A stretch of 64,000 nt of DNA from Yersinia kristensenii (GCF_900460525.1 NZ_UHIY01000001.1:1178001-1242000), one strand, 5' to 3'. Numbered from the stretch's first letter, positions 1 through 9,799 are shown. Made by a program: numbers and translations. Notes: a model not told the origin generated them from the letters alone.

Positions 1-1212
1 AATCACCTGTGGGTCATTATCTTCAACAAATGGCTTCTCGTCGCTCTCTTCCTGCGCGTTGTAACGGCGGATTAAAATGCGGTCAATCCCCTGCATCAGC
101 AGCGGCGTGGTCATCATCGACAGAGTGACGACCACCAGCAGCAATGCCAGTTGCTCGGCATCCAACACATGTTGAGAGAATGCCGCGGAGAATAATACGA
201 AAGCAAATTCGCCCCCTTGACTGAGCACCCCGGCAAATTGCAGCCGCACCGAACGGCGCAAGCCAAATGTCCGCGCCAAGCCATACAGCACTGTGCCTTT
301 GATGAAGACTAAGGCCAAAACCCCCAGCAGCACATCCAACAGATGAGTGAACAACACGCCGAGGTTCAAAGCCATCCCGACTGAGATGAAAAATAGCCCG
401 AGTAACAACCCCTTAAAGGGTTCGATGGCAATTTCCAGCTCATGCTGGAATTCACTTTCAGCCAGTAAGATGCCCGCGATAAAAGTCCCTAGCGCCATGG
501 ACAGGCCCAGAGCGTCCATAAACAGCGCTGACCCCAACACCACCAGCAAGGCCGCAGCAGTGAAAACCTCCCGCACGCCAGAGGCCACAATGTAGCGGAA
601 TAATGGGCGCAGCAAATAGCGGCCGCCAATCAGCATCCCGGCAAAAGCGGCGACTTTGATGCCAATCTTGACCCAATCATTGGCTGCCCCGCCGCCACCG
701 GCCAAAATGGGGATCAGCGCCAGGGCCGGAATCACCGCCATATCCTGGAACAGCAACACCGAGAAACCGAGCTGGCCGCCTTCATTGCGGTTCATGCCCT
801 TTTCCCGCATCAGTTGCAATGCCATCGCGGTTGAAGACATCGCCAAACCGACACCGCCAATCACCGCCGCCTGCCAGGCAAAATGGCTAAAGTAGAGCAA
901 TGCCCCCAGCACCGCCGCGGTTATCACGACCTGCCCGGCACCGACGCCAAAAATAGAGCGCCGCAGTTGCCAAAGCTTGGCTGGATTTAACTCCAACCCA
1001 ATGATAAACATCAGGAAAACTACACCCAATTCGGAGAAGTGGAGGATTTCGTCGACATCACGAATAAAGCCCAATCCCCAAGGGCCAATAGCGATACCCG
1101 CAATCAAATAGCCCAAAACCGCCCCAATACCGAGGCGCTGGGCAATGGGAACCGCCACCACAGCGGCAAATAAAAATAATAAAATCGCGGTCAGTAGCGC
1201 CGAGCCTTCCAT
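1..1212 (-). CDS. kefB: KefB glutathione-gated K+/H+ antiporter, N-terminal part, cut by window edge
   Basis: Inner-membrane CPA2-type antiporter that releases K+ and acidifies the cytoplasm when glutathione adducts of electrophiles bind. The reading frame is open from the ATG at 1212 to the window edge, giving the first 404 residues of a protein usually near 600. What is seen is a run of hydrophobic helices starting [17 protein letters not shown], with family stretches such as [19 protein letters not shown] and [12 protein letters not shown]. The cytoplasmic RCK/KTN domain that binds NAD and glutathione lies beyond position 1. The start is two bases after the kefG stop, so the pair is very probably one transcript with KefG as ancillary subunit. 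KefC is the paralogue; the adjacent kefG and yheS decide for KefB. Confidence 0.93.
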   Translation of the reverse strand, partial: MEGSALLTAILLFLFAAVVAVPIAQRLGIGAVLGYLIAGIAIGPWGLGFIRDVDEILHFSELGVVFLMFIIGLELNPAKLWQLRRSIFGVGAGQVVITAAVLGALLYFSHFAWQAAVIGGVGLAMSSTAMALQLMREKGMNRNEGGQLGFSVLLFQDMAVIPALALIPILAGGGGAANDWVKIGIKVAAFAGMLIGGRYLLRPLFRYIVASGVREVFTAAALLVVLGSALFMDALGLSMALGTFIAGILLAESEFQHELEIAIEPFKGLLLGLFFISVGMALNLGVLFTHLLDVLLGVLALVFIKGTVLYGLARTFGLRRSVRLQFAGVLSQGGEFAFVLFSAAFSQHVLDAEQLALLLVVVTLSMMTTPLLMQGIDRILIRRYNAQEESDEKPFVEDNDPQVI

Positions 1213-1214
1213 AT

Positions 1215-1769
1215 TCAGAGCCCCCCCGTCGGTAGCGGTGACTGCAACCACTGCTCGTAAGCTTGCGCATGGCTGGCCAGGACTTCCGGCTTCTGCCGCC
1301 GTGCCCAGTAAATAATCATCGGATTCATCCAATGCATATGGCACATAGCTGCCGTCAATTCGAAAGGCCGCAGAATATCTTCCATTGGGTAGCGATTATA
1401 GCCGCCAACGCGGTAAGCTCCTTCGGGCTCGCCGGTGGTGATCACCGAGCGCCAATATTTGCCGGTCAATGCATGCCCCCCGACCCCATTAGCAAAGCCG
1501 CGCGCCAGCACCCGATCCAGCCACTCTTTCAGTAGCGCTGGGCAACTGTAAGTATAAAGAGGATGTTGAAAGACAATAATTTGATGCTCACGTAGCAATT
1601 GCTGCTCATGGTGAATATCAATAAAAAAATCCGGATAATGTGCATATAAATCGTGCACAGTGACATGCTCTAACTGCTGCACCGGTTGCAATAAAACCCG
1701 GTTAGCCACCGAGTCTTGTGATTCCGGATGGGCATACAGCAGCAAAACCTTGGGTGGCTGCGACATCAT
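1215..1769 (-). CDS. kefG: KefG, ancillary flavoprotein of KefB
   Basis: A 184-residue flavodoxin-fold protein of the NAD(P)H quinone oxidoreductase (NQO1/YheR) family, needed for full activity of the KefB efflux channel and acting at the cytoplasmic face of the membrane. Visible family features are the N-terminal VLLLYAHPE strand-loop, the [20 protein letters not shown] segment and the [10 protein letters not shown] loop. Two ATG codons are adjacent (1769 and 1766); a GGAGG lies 3 nt before the first and 6 nt before the second, so the true start could be 1766. The gene reads into kefB and is divergent from yheS. Confidence 0.93.
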   Translation of the reverse strand: MMSQPPKVLLLYAHPESQDSVANRVLLQPVQQLEHVTVHDLYAHYPDFFIDIHHEQQLLREHQIIVFQHPLYTYSCPALLKEWLDRVLARGFANGVGGHALTGKYWRSVITTGEPEGAYRVGGYNRYPMEDILRPFELTAAMCHMHWMNPMIIYWARRQKPEVLASHAQAYEQWLQSPLPTGGL

Positions 1770-1890
1770 TCCCCTCCAAAGCGTCGTCAGGGTCCGGTTT
1801 TTCCGTTACCATGCTTCGCAAAGACCAAAAAATAGGGCGCTAAACACCCTGTTCACCCTAACATAATGACAATTTAACATACGGCACTCT

Positions 1891-3807
1891 ATGATTGTTT
1901 TTTCCTCACTACAAATTCGACGCGGTACTCGTATCTTGCTGGATAACGCAACAGCAACGATTAACCCTGGACAAAAAGTCGGGTTGGTCGGCAAAAACGG
2001 CTGTGGTAAATCCACCCTGCTGGCGTTGCTCAAAGGCGAACTCAGCGCCGATGGGGGCAATGCCACTTTTCCCAGTAACTGGGCGCTGGCGTGGGTCAAC
2101 CAAGAAACCCCCGCTCTGGATGTGCCGGCGATAGAGTATGTTATCGACGGCGATCGCGAATATCGTCAGTTGGAGGCCGAACTTCAGGCCGCCAATGAAA
2201 AAAATGACGGCCATGCCATTGCTACCGTGCATGGCAAACTCGATGCCATCAACGCCTGGACCATTCAGTCGCGTGCCGCCAGTTTGCTCCACGGACTGGG
2301 CTTTTCTCAAGAGCAATTACAGCAACCGGTGCGTTCATTTTCCGGTGGCTGGCGGATGCGCCTTAACTTGGCGCAAGCGCTGGTTTGCCGCTCTGATTTG
2401 CTATTGCTGGATGAACCGACCAACCACTTGGATTTGGATGCGGTAATCTGGCTGGAGAAATGGCTGAAAAGCTACCCCGGTACACTGGTGCTGATTTCCC
2501 ATGACCGCGACTTCCTTGACCCTATTATCGATAAAATTCTGCATATTGAACAGCAAACGCTGAATGAATACACAGGTAACTATTCATCTTTCGAACGCCA
2601 GCGCGCCACCAAGCTGTCGCAGCAACAATCGATGTATCAGAATCAGCAAGAGAAAGTCGCGCATCTGAAAAGTTACATTGACCGCTTTCGTGCCCAGGCG
2701 ACCAAAGCCAAGCAGGCCCAAAGCCGGATTAAAATGCTTGAGCGGATGGAGCTGATTGCACCGGCCCATGTGGATAACCCATTCCACTTCAGTTTCCGCA
2801 CTCCGGAAAGCTTGCCAGACCCCCTGTTGCGGATGGACAAAGTTAGCGCCGGTTATGGCGACCGCACTATTTTAGAATCCATTAAGCTTAATTTGGTGCC
2901 CGGCTCACGCATTGGTCTGTTAGGCCGCAATGGCGCAGGTAAATCCACTTTAATCAAACTGTTAGCAGGGACACTGGAACCACAAAGTGGTGAAATCGGC
3001 CTGTCCAAAGGGATTAAACTGGGTTACTTCGCCCAGCATCAGCTTGAATTCTTACGAGCAGATGAATCTCCGCTGCAACATATGAGCCGTTTGGCCCCCA
3101 AGGAACCGGAGCAGCAGTTGCGGGATTATCTGGGAGGCTACGGTTTTCAGGGGGATCAGGTGACCGACCCCACCGCCCGCTTCTCTGGTGGTGAAAAGGC
3201 GCGGCTGGTATTGGCGCTGATTATCTGGCAGCGCCCTAACCTGCTGCTGCTGGATGAACCGACTAACCATCTGGATCTTGATATGCGCCAGGCATTGACC
3301 GAAGCCTTAATTGATTTCGAAGGTGCATTGGTGGTGGTGTCCCATGATCGTCATTTATTGCGATCCACCACTGATGATCTTTATCTGGTGCATGATGGCA
3401 AAGTGGAGCAGTTCGACGGCGATCTGGAGGATTATCAACAGTTTCTGGTGGATGTACAGCGCCAGCAAAGCCAACAAGATAACCCCGGCAAAGAGTTATC
3501 CGGCAACAGCGCACAGCAACGCAAAGACCAAAAACGCCGTGATGCTGAGTTCCGCAGCCAAACCCAGCCTTTGCGTAAGCAAATTATGACGCTGGAAAAG
3601 CAGATGGATAAACTCAGCACCGAATTAGCGGCAATTGAGGAGCAACTCGCTGATTCCGCCTTGTACGACATTGCCCGCAAAAGCGATCTCACTCAATGTC
3701 TACAGCAGCAGACGCAGGTGAAATCCAAGCTGGAAGAGACCGAAATGCAGTGGTTGGACGCACAAGAGCAATTGGAGAACATCACTAAGCAATTTGAATC
3801 GGAGTAA
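1891..3807 (+). CDS. yheS: ABC-F family ATPase YheS
   Basis: A soluble ABC-F protein of 638 residues, a family whose members act on the ribosome rather than in transport. There are two ATP-binding cassettes without membrane segments: Walker A GKNGCGKST (about residues 34-42) with signature FSGGW and Walker B LLLLDEPTNHLDL, then a second Walker A GRNGAGKST (about 345) with FSGGEKARL and another LLLLDEPTNHLDL. A charged linker lies between them and a coiled-coil-like C-terminus (QIMTLEKQMDKLSTELAAIEE) follows. Full length for YheS. It is divergent from kefG. A precise ribosomal role cannot be read from the sequence. Confidence 0.95.
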   Translation: MIVFSSLQIRRGTRILLDNATATINPGQKVGLVGKNGCGKSTLLALLKGELSADGGNATFPSNWALAWVNQETPALDVPAIEYVIDGDREYRQLEAELQAANEKNDGHAIATVHGKLDAINAWTIQSRAASLLHGLGFSQEQLQQPVRSFSGGWRMRLNLAQALVCRSDLLLLDEPTNHLDLDAVIWLEKWLKSYPGTLVLISHDRDFLDPIIDKILHIEQQTLNEYTGNYSSFERQRATKLSQQQSMYQNQQEKVAHLKSYIDRFRAQATKAKQAQSRIKMLERMELIAPAHVDNPFHFSFRTPESLPDPLLRMDKVSAGYGDRTILESIKLNLVPGSRIGLLGRNGAGKSTLIKLLAGTLEPQSGEIGLSKGIKLGYFAQHQLEFLRADESPLQHMSRLAPKEPEQQLRDYLGGYGFQGDQVTDPTARFSGGEKARLVLALIIWQRPNLLLLDEPTNHLDLDMRQALTEALIDFEGALVVVSHDRHLLRSTTDDLYLVHDGKVEQFDGDLEDYQQFLVDVQRQQSQQDNPGKELSGNSAQQRKDQKRRDAEFRSQTQPLRKQIMTLEKQMDKLSTELAAIEEQLADSALYDIARKSDLTQCLQQQTQVKSKLEETEMQWLDAQEQLENITKQFESE

Positions 3808-3841
3808 CTCGCTTTTAGGCCAGCCGGATGAAGCTCGAGTA

Positions 3842-3876
3842 CCGTGCATAACGCTGCAATCATGCGTTATGCACGG
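3842..3876. repeat. Perfect 13-bp inverted repeat after yheS
   Basis: Arms CCGTGCATAACGC (3842-3854) and GCGTTATGCACGG (3864-3876) enclose a 9-nt loop. No T-run follows, so it is not a standard intrinsic terminator, though it can fold stably in the yheS 3' transcript. A related GTGCATAC hairpin lies beyond the next gene at 5029-5058. Confidence 0.7.
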
Positions 3877-3986
3877 CAAAAGTATTTATTACATAAATAG
3901 ATATTAAATTAACGTTTATTTTTGTTATTGCTCAGAAGATTTTAATGTTTAATAAGGCATAAAACTATTTCTGGGAAGAAGTATCA

Positions 3987-5018
3987 ATGCAGCGCATTTT
4001 GGTTATCCGAATTGATTTCCTTGGCGATATGATATGCACTACTGCTTTTTTACATGCTCTCAAACGGCGTTGGCCCTCAGCTGAGATTCATGTCTTAGCG
4101 AACAAATACAACCGGGCAGCGCTGGCACGCAACCCTGATGTGAGCGCAGTACACACTTACGTTTACAGCAAACAATGTGACCGAAATCAGCAACCTGGCA
4201 GGCTTAAAGGCCTGCTTGACCGCCTGGCCTTGATTTGGCAATTACGGCGTTTGCGCTTTGATCTGCTGGTTATTCCTAATGGCGGCATGAATAAAAACAG
4301 TATTCAGTTCGCCAAGCAACTTAATGTGGTCGATAGCCGCTGGCATACCCCGGCCAGTGAGTTTGATGACCGCAATTCTGACCATGTTGTTAACCGCCCC
4401 ATACGCCACGAAGCACTCTCCGGTTTTACACTGATGCCCGAGCTAAACTCGGTGGATATCAATACGCTCAAATTGTATATCTATCCTGATCCTGAATTGC
4501 AGGTGAAATGGCAGACAGAACTCGGTGAAAAAAAGCGACCACGGGTCGGCTTTTTTGTCTCTAACAAAGCCGCGCAACGGCGTTGGAGTTGGGAGAAGTG
4601 GCAACAGTTGGCGCTGAAACTCAGTGATCAGGCCGATGTCATCATTCTTTATGACCCTCAAGAGCCACCGAGTGAGCAACAGTTGGCAGGTATCGCGGGT
4701 CGCCCTTTATTCACCCCCTCGGTTGATGAGTTTGTGGCTGCCGCCAGTCAGTTGGATGTAGTGATTTCAGCCGACAGTGCGCCGGTACATATCAGCTCAG
4801 CACTGCAAATCCCGGTGGTGGCTTTGTTTGAATCCCGGCCAGAGAAATATCTGCGTTGGTATCCGCTAACCCGCCACATTTTGTTGCACGCGGGCCCGCA
4901 GGTCGAAGACATCACCGTCGATGCCGTCGAAACTGCCGCCCGCACCCTGTTGGACAAAAACAAAATAGCTAAAATGAGCGTAATTGATGCAGTGAGTTTG
5001 GATGCAGCCAGCGCGTAA
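3987..5018 (+). CDS. Family-9 glycosyltransferase (heptosyltransferase-like)
   Basis: A 343-residue protein of the GT9 / ADP-heptose:LPS heptosyltransferase family. The N-terminus RILVIRIDFLGDMICTTAFLHALKRR matches the family R-x-D-x-GD start. The C-terminal half has the nucleotide-sugar motif VVISADSAPVHISSALQIPV followed by ALFESRPEKYLRWYP. The predicted role is adding a sugar to LPS core or a related glycan at the cytoplasmic membrane face; donor and acceptor cannot be read from the sequence. It stands alone, not in a waa cluster, between yheS and the convergent tauD. The ATG at 3987 has a weak GAAG ribosome site. Hairpins with GTGCATA stems flank it on both sides. Confidence 0.85.
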   Translation: MQRILVIRIDFLGDMICTTAFLHALKRRWPSAEIHVLANKYNRAALARNPDVSAVHTYVYSKQCDRNQQPGRLKGLLDRLALIWQLRRLRFDLLVIPNGGMNKNSIQFAKQLNVVDSRWHTPASEFDDRNSDHVVNRPIRHEALSGFTLMPELNSVDINTLKLYIYPDPELQVKWQTELGEKKRPRVGFFVSNKAAQRRWSWEKWQQLALKLSDQADVIILYDPQEPPSEQQLAGIAGRPLFTPSVDEFVAAASQLDVVISADSAPVHISSALQIPVVALFESRPEKYLRWYPLTRHILLHAGPQVEDITVDAVETAARTLLDKNKIAKMSVIDAVSLDAASA

Positions 5019-5028
5019 AAACCGGAGC

Positions 5029-5058
5029 GTGCATACAGTACGTGAGGATTGTATGCAC
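5029..5058. repeat. Inverted repeat between convergent GT9 gene and tauD
   Basis: Arms GTGCATAC (5029-5036) and GTATGCAC (5051-5058) are perfect and separated by 14 nt. There is no T-run on either side. It may end or stabilise both convergent transcripts. The stem resembles the 3842-3876 hairpin. Confidence 0.55.
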
Positions 5059-5093
5059 CGCCCAAGTTCAAAATAACAAAATAAGATAGCCCA

Positions 5094-5942
5094 TTAAGGC
5101 CGGAACACCGGTTTGTCGCCCAAAATCGTTGCTCGGTGCATAATCCGCCGCTGTGGTAAATAATCCGCATTGGCATAGTGTTGGGTGACGCGGTTATCCC
5201 AGATAGCCACGTCATCCTGCTGCCAACGCCAGCGCACCTGGAACTCGGGTTTGGTGGTGTGGGCAAACAGAAAACGCAGCAGCGCATCACTCTCTTTATC
5301 ACTCAAATCAACAATTCGGGTGGTGAATCCTTCATTAACAAACAATGACTGACGCCCACTCACCGGATGGGTTCGCACCACTGGGTGGAGCAGCGGCGGG
5401 TTTTTCTCTTTAGCCAGCAACCAGCGCTGATGGTCTTCCGGCGTTGCACGATGCTTGTGCTCCGGGAAAGAATGGACGAAGTCATGCTCGGCCCGTAATC
5501 CTGCCAATAGCTGCTTAAACGGCGCAGAAAGGGCTTCATAAGCCGCAATCCCACTGCTCCATAAGGTATCACCACCGGTAGTCGGCAACTGCTTGGCCGC
5601 CAGAATCGCGCCCAAGGGCGGATTTTCGATAAATGTCACGTCAGTGTGCCAGTTGTCATTATCCGGCGGGTTATTATCGTGAGTATCCAACACAATGATT
5701 TCCTCACACTCTTTCGCGTGAGGATAAACCGGGTGAATGTGTAAATCGCCAAAGCGCCCGGCCAAATCGCGCTGCTGTAACGGCGTAATCGGCTGATTGC
5801 GGAAAAATAGCACCTGATGCTTGAGCAAAGCATGATAAAGCTGCTCAAACTGACTGTCTCCCAATGGGCGGGCGATATTAATATTCTCAACCAGCGCGCC
5901 GATATACGGCCCCAACGGGGTCACTACCAAACGTTCATTCAT
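5094..5942 (-). CDS. tauD: Taurine dioxygenase TauD
   Basis: Fe(II)/2-oxoglutarate dioxygenase that hydroxylates taurine, which then breaks down to sulfite and aminoacetaldehyde, giving sulfur during sulfate starvation; cytoplasmic. The product is 282 residues. The facial triad is visible as His99-x-Asp101 in WHTDVTF and a C-terminal His in [10 protein letters not shown], and the 2-oxoglutarate-binding Arg is in the [16 protein letters not shown] segment. The ATG at 5942 overlaps the tauC stop as ATGA, showing translational coupling; a few upstream in-frame codons inside tauC have no support. It is the last gene of tauABCD. Confidence 0.97.
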   Translation of the reverse strand: MNERLVVTPLGPYIGALVENINIARPLGDSQFEQLYHALLKHQVLFFRNQPITPLQQRDLAGRFGDLHIHPVYPHAKECEEIIVLDTHDNNPPDNDNWHTDVTFIENPPLGAILAAKQLPTTGGDTLWSSGIAAYEALSAPFKQLLAGLRAEHDFVHSFPEHKHRATPEDHQRWLLAKEKNPPLLHPVVRTHPVSGRQSLFVNEGFTTRIVDLSDKESDALLRFLFAHTTKPEFQVRWRWQQDDVAIWDNRVTQHYANADYLPQRRIMHRATILGDKPVFRP

Positions 5943-6835
5943 TGCTGTGCTCCATACCAAGGCGTTAACCGGCGCTGAATCGCCCGCAAACTTAATTCCA
6001 TGCCAAAAGCGATAATGGCAATCACACTGATGCCCGCTATCACCACGTCGGTCGCCAGAAACTCACCCGCGGATTGCACCATAAAGCCCAATCCCCGGGT
6101 GGCGGCAATTAACTCAGCAGCCACTAATGTTGACCAGCCGACCCCCAAACCAATGCGAATACCGGTTAGGATTTCCGGCAATGCGCTGGGCAAGATAACA
6201 AACCATAAAACCTGCCAGCGGCTGGCCCCCAATGCGCGAGCGGCTCTCACCCGCACTTGCGCCACACTGCGCACTCCCGCCACGGCGGCCAAGGTGATCG
6301 GCGCGAATATAGCCAGATAAATCAGCAGGATTTTTGAGGTTTCACCAATACCAAACCAAATCACCATCAGCGGCAAATAAGCTAACGGCGGTACTGGGCG
6401 ATAAATTTCGATCAGCGGGTCTAGCACCCCGCGAACCGTGCTGCTCAACCCCATGGCAATGCCGGTGGGAACGCCAAGCGCCACGGCGGCCAACAGTGCA
6501 ATTAAAATTCGCCCCAAACTGGCCGCCAAATGCTGCCATAACGTGGCATCCATAAACCCCTGCGGGCTGGCAATCACCAATAATTGATGCAAAACCTGCT
6601 GCGGTGCGGGCAAAAACAGTGGGCTGATAAGCTGGAGCGCGGTGACTGCCCACCACAGCGCCACCACACTCACCAAGGTGGCGATACTGAGCCAAAACCC
6701 TTTGGTGGCCAGTGAACGGCGGGTTATTTTTCTGGGCGTAGGATGCGTAATCCCTGGCGCGGGTAATGAGTTGGCATGTTGGCGTAAGCTATTATCGCGC
6801 AATGTATTGTCGCGTATTGTGCTGTGCAGGCTCAT
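5939..6835 (-). CDS. tauC: Taurine ABC transporter permease TauC
   Basis: Inner-membrane permease of the taurine importer, 298 residues. About six hydrophobic segments follow a polar N-terminus. The EAA-type loop that contacts the ATPase is seen around [33 protein letters not shown]. The N-terminal 40 residues ([20 protein letters not shown]...) are longer and more polar than usual and contain a small [10 protein letters not shown] near-repeat. The gene starts within the tauB stop (ATGA) and ends within the tauD start, so tauBCD are coupled. Confidence 0.96.
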   Translation of the reverse strand: MSLHSTIRDNTLRDNSLRQHANSLPAPGITHPTPRKITRRSLATKGFWLSIATLVSVVALWWAVTALQLISPLFLPAPQQVLHQLLVIASPQGFMDATLWQHLAASLGRILIALLAAVALGVPTGIAMGLSSTVRGVLDPLIEIYRPVPPLAYLPLMVIWFGIGETSKILLIYLAIFAPITLAAVAGVRSVAQVRVRAARALGASRWQVLWFVILPSALPEILTGIRIGLGVGWSTLVAAELIAATRGLGFMVQSAGEFLATDVVIAGISVIAIIAFGMELSLRAIQRRLTPWYGAQQ

Positions 6836-7599
6836 ATCAGGGCCTCCCGCTGTTGGAAGACTTTACCCAACACGTATTCGCGGCGGGCGATAAATTCAGG
6901 GTCAGATTTAATGCTGCGGCAAGCTTCGCCGTCGGCATAGCGCTGACCAAAGTTCAGTGATAACCGCTCAACTACCTGCCCAGGCCCGGGGGACAACAAC
7001 AATAACTCGCTGGCCAGAAATACCGCCTCTTCGATATCGTGGGTAATCAGTAGAATTTGTTTGCCGGTATCGCGCCAGATAGTCAGCAGCAACTCTTGCA
7101 TCTGTTCGCGCGTAAAAGCATCCAGCGCGCCGAACGGCTCATCGAGCAGCAATAAACGCGGGTCAACCGCCAGTGCACGAGCAATCCCCACGCGCTGGCG
7201 CATGCCACCGGAGAGTTGCCAAATAAAGTGCTTTTCAAAACCGGTCAACCCAACCCGATTAAGCATTTTCAGTGCGATTGCCCGCCGCTGTTGCTTGCTC
7301 AACCCGGCCAGTTGCAGGCCAAACTCGACATTACTGACCACATCACGCCACGGCAGTAAACCTTCATGCTGGAACACCACTCCCCGCTCGGCACTGGGGC
7401 CGTGAACCGGAATATCATCCAGAGTGATGCTGCCAGCTGAAGGCTCCATAAACCCGGCAATCAAATTCAACAAAGTGGTTTTGCCGCAGCCCGATGGCCC
7501 CAATACCACGACTAACTCTCCGGATGCGATTTGTAATGACACATCCTGTAAGGCCGGTTTGCCCTGATATTCAGCCCACAGGCCGCTGACGTTTAGCAT
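6832..7599 (-). CDS. tauB: Taurine ABC transporter ATPase TauB
   Basis: ATP-binding subunit of the taurine importer, 255 residues. Walker [10 protein letters not shown] is at residues 34-42, the Q-loop is in [11 protein letters not shown], the signature is LSGGMRQR, Walker B is [12 protein letters not shown] and the H-loop is [10 protein letters not shown]. These features place it in the nitrate/sulfonate/taurine ATPase group. The ribosome site AGGAG overlaps the tauA stop, 8 nt before the ATG at 7599, and the 3' end overlaps tauC. Confidence 0.97.
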   Translation of the reverse strand: MLNVSGLWAEYQGKPALQDVSLQIASGELVVVLGPSGCGKTTLLNLIAGFMEPSAGSITLDDIPVHGPSAERGVVFQHEGLLPWRDVVSNVEFGLQLAGLSKQQRRAIALKMLNRVGLTGFEKHFIWQLSGGMRQRVGIARALAVDPRLLLLDEPFGALDAFTREQMQELLLTIWRDTGKQILLITHDIEEAVFLASELLLLSPGPGQVVERLSLNFGQRYADGEACRSIKSDPEFIARREYVLGKVFQQREALI

Positions 7600-7607
7600 G
7601 ATGACTC

Positions 7608-8651
7608 CTAGGACTGCGGTGCCGCCTGAACAGCTTTCACAAAGCGGTCAGTGACAAAATCACGATAATCACTGGCCACTTGCGGGATCTTGCCCTGTTC
7701 TTTGAGGAACGCGGCGGTATCGCGGATGGCCTGATCCACCGGCTGGCCCAGTTGGGTTATCTGTTCAGCCACCGGCAGGTAAGTGTTGCCTTTCACCAGC
7801 TCCGGCACTTGCTCTGGCGGAACCCCACTTAAGCGCGATAACTGGCTCAGATTTTCAGGGTTTTTAAGCCATTGATCCGGTTGCGCCAAATAAGCCCCTT
7901 GGGCCGCCAAAGCACTGCGTGCAAAGGCGGTCACCACTTCAGGATGCGCTTCGGCAAAGTCTTTACGCACCACCCAAACATCCAGTGTTGGTGCGCCCCA
8001 TTGGCCCACTTGCGCGGAATCCGTCAGCACCGTGCCAGTTTTGGCTAATTCGTTAACTGCGGGTGCCCAAACATACGCGCCGTCAATATCACCGCGTTGC
8101 CAGGCAGCAGCAATCGCCGGGGGCTGTAAGTTCAGAATAGTGACTTGGTCCGGCTTGATGCCCCAATGTTTCAGAGCGGCCAGTAGGCTGTAATGGGTGG
8201 TGGAGATAAATGGCACGGCAATGCGTTTGCCAATTAAATCTTGCGGGGTTTTGATCTCTTTTTTGACCACCAGGGCTTCAGAGCTACCCAGTTGCGAGGC
8301 CAACAAGAAAACTTCAATCGGGACATTCTGACTGGCCGCAACCGCCAATGGGCTGGAGCCGATATTGCCAATTTGCACATCACCTGAGGCCAGCGCCCTG
8401 ACCACACTGGAGCCGCTATCAAATTTACGCCAATCCACTTTGGCACCAGAAAGCTTAGCAAAGCTGTTATCTGCTTGGGCCACCTTGGCCGGTTCGGCAG
8501 AAGTTTGGTAGGCCACGGTCACATCGACAGCATGTGCACTGGCCGCCACCAATGACAGGGCCAATAGGGCGCTACCGGGCCGTAAAAAGCCGCGAATGGC
8601 AGCGGTAATACTTGCAGAAGATAAGCTTGTAGAAGATAAGATTACCGCCAT
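7608..8651 (-). CDS. tauA: Taurine-binding periplasmic protein TauA
   Basis: Periplasmic solute-binding protein that delivers taurine to TauBC, 347 residues. A signal peptide is seen ([18 protein letters not shown], cleavage near residue 41), then the mature [20 protein letters not shown]. The N-region is about 20 residues longer than in E. coli TauA and includes a five-residue tandem repeat ([10 protein letters not shown]) made by a 15-bp duplication at 8611-8640. GGAGTG lies 6 nt before the ATG at 8651. It is the first gene of the operon; an 11-bp inverted repeat lies about 100 bp upstream. In E. coli tau genes need the LysR-type activator Cbl and are repressed by sulfate. Confidence 0.96.
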   Translation of the reverse strand: MAVILSSTSLSSASITAAIRGFLRPGSALLALSLVAASAHAVDVTVAYQTSAEPAKVAQADNSFAKLSGAKVDWRKFDSGSSVVRALASGDVQIGNIGSSPLAVAASQNVPIEVFLLASQLGSSEALVVKKEIKTPQDLIGKRIAVPFISTTHYSLLAALKHWGIKPDQVTILNLQPPAIAAAWQRGDIDGAYVWAPAVNELAKTGTVLTDSAQVGQWGAPTLDVWVVRKDFAEAHPEVVTAFARSALAAQGAYLAQPDQWLKNPENLSQLSRLSGVPPEQVPELVKGNTYLPVAEQITQLGQPVDQAIRDTAAFLKEQGKIPQVASDYRDFVTDRFVKAVQAAPQS

Positions 8652-8750
8652 GGTTCACTCCGCTCAGTTAACAGTGTCATTCGCTATTGTTGCGACCTTA
8701 AGCGCACACGGGCGCTGAGATGACAGTGATACCTGAAGGAGTAATGCGGC

Positions 8751-8783
8751 TAAAGGAATAAAAAATTATTCATTATTCCTTTA
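8751..8783. promoter_or_regulatory. Perfect 11-bp inverted repeat upstream of tauA (candidate operator)
   Basis: TAAAGGAATAA at 8751-8761 and its exact reverse complement TTATTCCTTTA at 8773-8783 are separated by 11 AT-rich bases. They lie about 100-130 bp before the tauA start. The position and dyad fit a regulator-binding or promoter region; which protein binds is not known from sequence. Confidence 0.5.
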
Positions 8784-8826
8784 AGTGATAAGTGGTATGA
8801 AGGTTGTCTGTATGACTAGCCTAACG

Positions 8827-9028
8827 TTATCCCAAAGTAATTGGCTTTGCAGCTAGGCAGCAATGGAACAAATCCCGATGAGCTGACTCAAGTCAGTGAT
8901 TCGTGTGACAAATCGGTCGGGAACCGATTTGAACGCTGCTTGCAGCGGCCTCGCAGAGGCGAGGCCCATGGATGGGCCGAGTAACGAGAGCAGCTAACAA
9001 CGCTGCAATGTCAAGTAAGAAGGGATAA
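8827..9028 (+). repeat. ERIC element carrying a 75-bp four-hairpin insertion
   Basis: ERIC-like ends (TATCCCAAAGTAATTGGCTTTGCAG and CAAGTAAGAAGGGATA) and core CCCGATGAGCTGACTCAAGT are recognisable. The right arm is interrupted after GTGTGA by about 75 bp (8908-8983) that folds into four hairpins and is related to segments at 60732-60802 and 54063-54137. The right end runs into the 3' end of the PhzF-family gene and contains its stop codon. The rest of the 8652-9010 gap holds the tauA promoter region. Confidence 0.85.
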
Positions 9029-9799
9029 TTCGCCTTTGAGGAAAATGCGGGATTCACCTGAAATAAAAGTGCGATCTCCGGCTAACGTGCAGAATAACTC
9101 GCCACCTCGCGCCGATATCTGGCGAGCATGGAGCGATGCCCTGCCCAACCGCGCCACCCAATACGGCATTAAGGTGCAATGGGCCGAACCGGTTACCGGA
9201 TCCTCATTGCTGCTCAAGGTAAAATAGCGCGAAACGAAATCGACCTCATCACCTGGCGCCGTCACAATCACACCCCGGCCAGTTAAAGCAATCAGCGCAA
9301 CAATATCCGGTTGTAATTGGCGAATCTGTTGCTCATTCTCCAGCACCACCAGCAGGGATTTTGCTTGCCATACCTGTTGAATATCAACAGCTAGCAAGGT
9401 TTTCAACTGCGCCGAAATCGCGATTTGTTCCGGGGGCAATGCGGGGAAATCCAGCGACAGCCGGCTAAAGTTATCCGCATCGCGTTTGACATGTAAATCA
9501 CCGCTGGCGCTGCGAAAACAGATATCGTGCAAACCGGGGTTAACCACATTGAACATCACATGCGCCGCCGCCAAGGTGCCGTGACCGCATAAATCCACTT
9601 CACGTTCGGGCGTAAACCAACGAATAGCCGATTTATCTCCTTCATCCCAGACAAAACTGGTTTCCGGCAAATTGATCTCGGCGGCGATACTTTGCATCTG
9701 TTCTGTCGACAGCGGCTTTTTCAGCAGATACACACCCGCCGGGTTACCAGATAATCCGCTGCCGATAAACGCATCAACATGGAAATAGTTATAAGCCAT
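9011..9799 (-). CDS. PhzF-family isomerase / epimerase-like protein
   Basis: A 262-residue protein of the PhzF/YddE fold (diaminopimelate-epimerase-like, two similar halves). The N-terminal NYFHVDAFIGSGLSGNPAGVYLL, the PETSFVW segment with the catalytic-type Glu, and the VDLCGHGTLAAAHV and EDPVTGSAHCTL motifs are all present. The substrate is not predictable; the family ranges from phenazine synthesis to unknown roles. The ATG at 9799 has GGAGC upstream; a TTG just before it is unlikely to be the start. The last residues and the stop lie within an ERIC end. It is probably co-transcribed with the LysE-type exporter 38 bp upstream. Confidence 0.9.
   Translation of the reverse strand: MAYNYFHVDAFIGSGLSGNPAGVYLLKKPLSTEQMQSIAAEINLPETSFVWDEGDKSAIRWFTPEREVDLCGHGTLAAAHVMFNVVNPGLHDICFRSASGDLHVKRDADNFSRLSLDFPALPPEQIAISAQLKTLLAVDIQQVWQAKSLLVVLENEQQIRQLQPDIVALIALTGRGVIVTAPGDEVDFVSRYFTLSSNEDPVTGSAHCTLMPYWVARLGRASLHARQISARGGELFCTLAGDRTFISGESRIFLKGELSLLT

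Noticed and set aside
4748..5302. 184-codon minus-strand ORF across the GT9 3' end and tauD
   Set aside because: It overlaps two well-supported genes in another frame and resembles no family.
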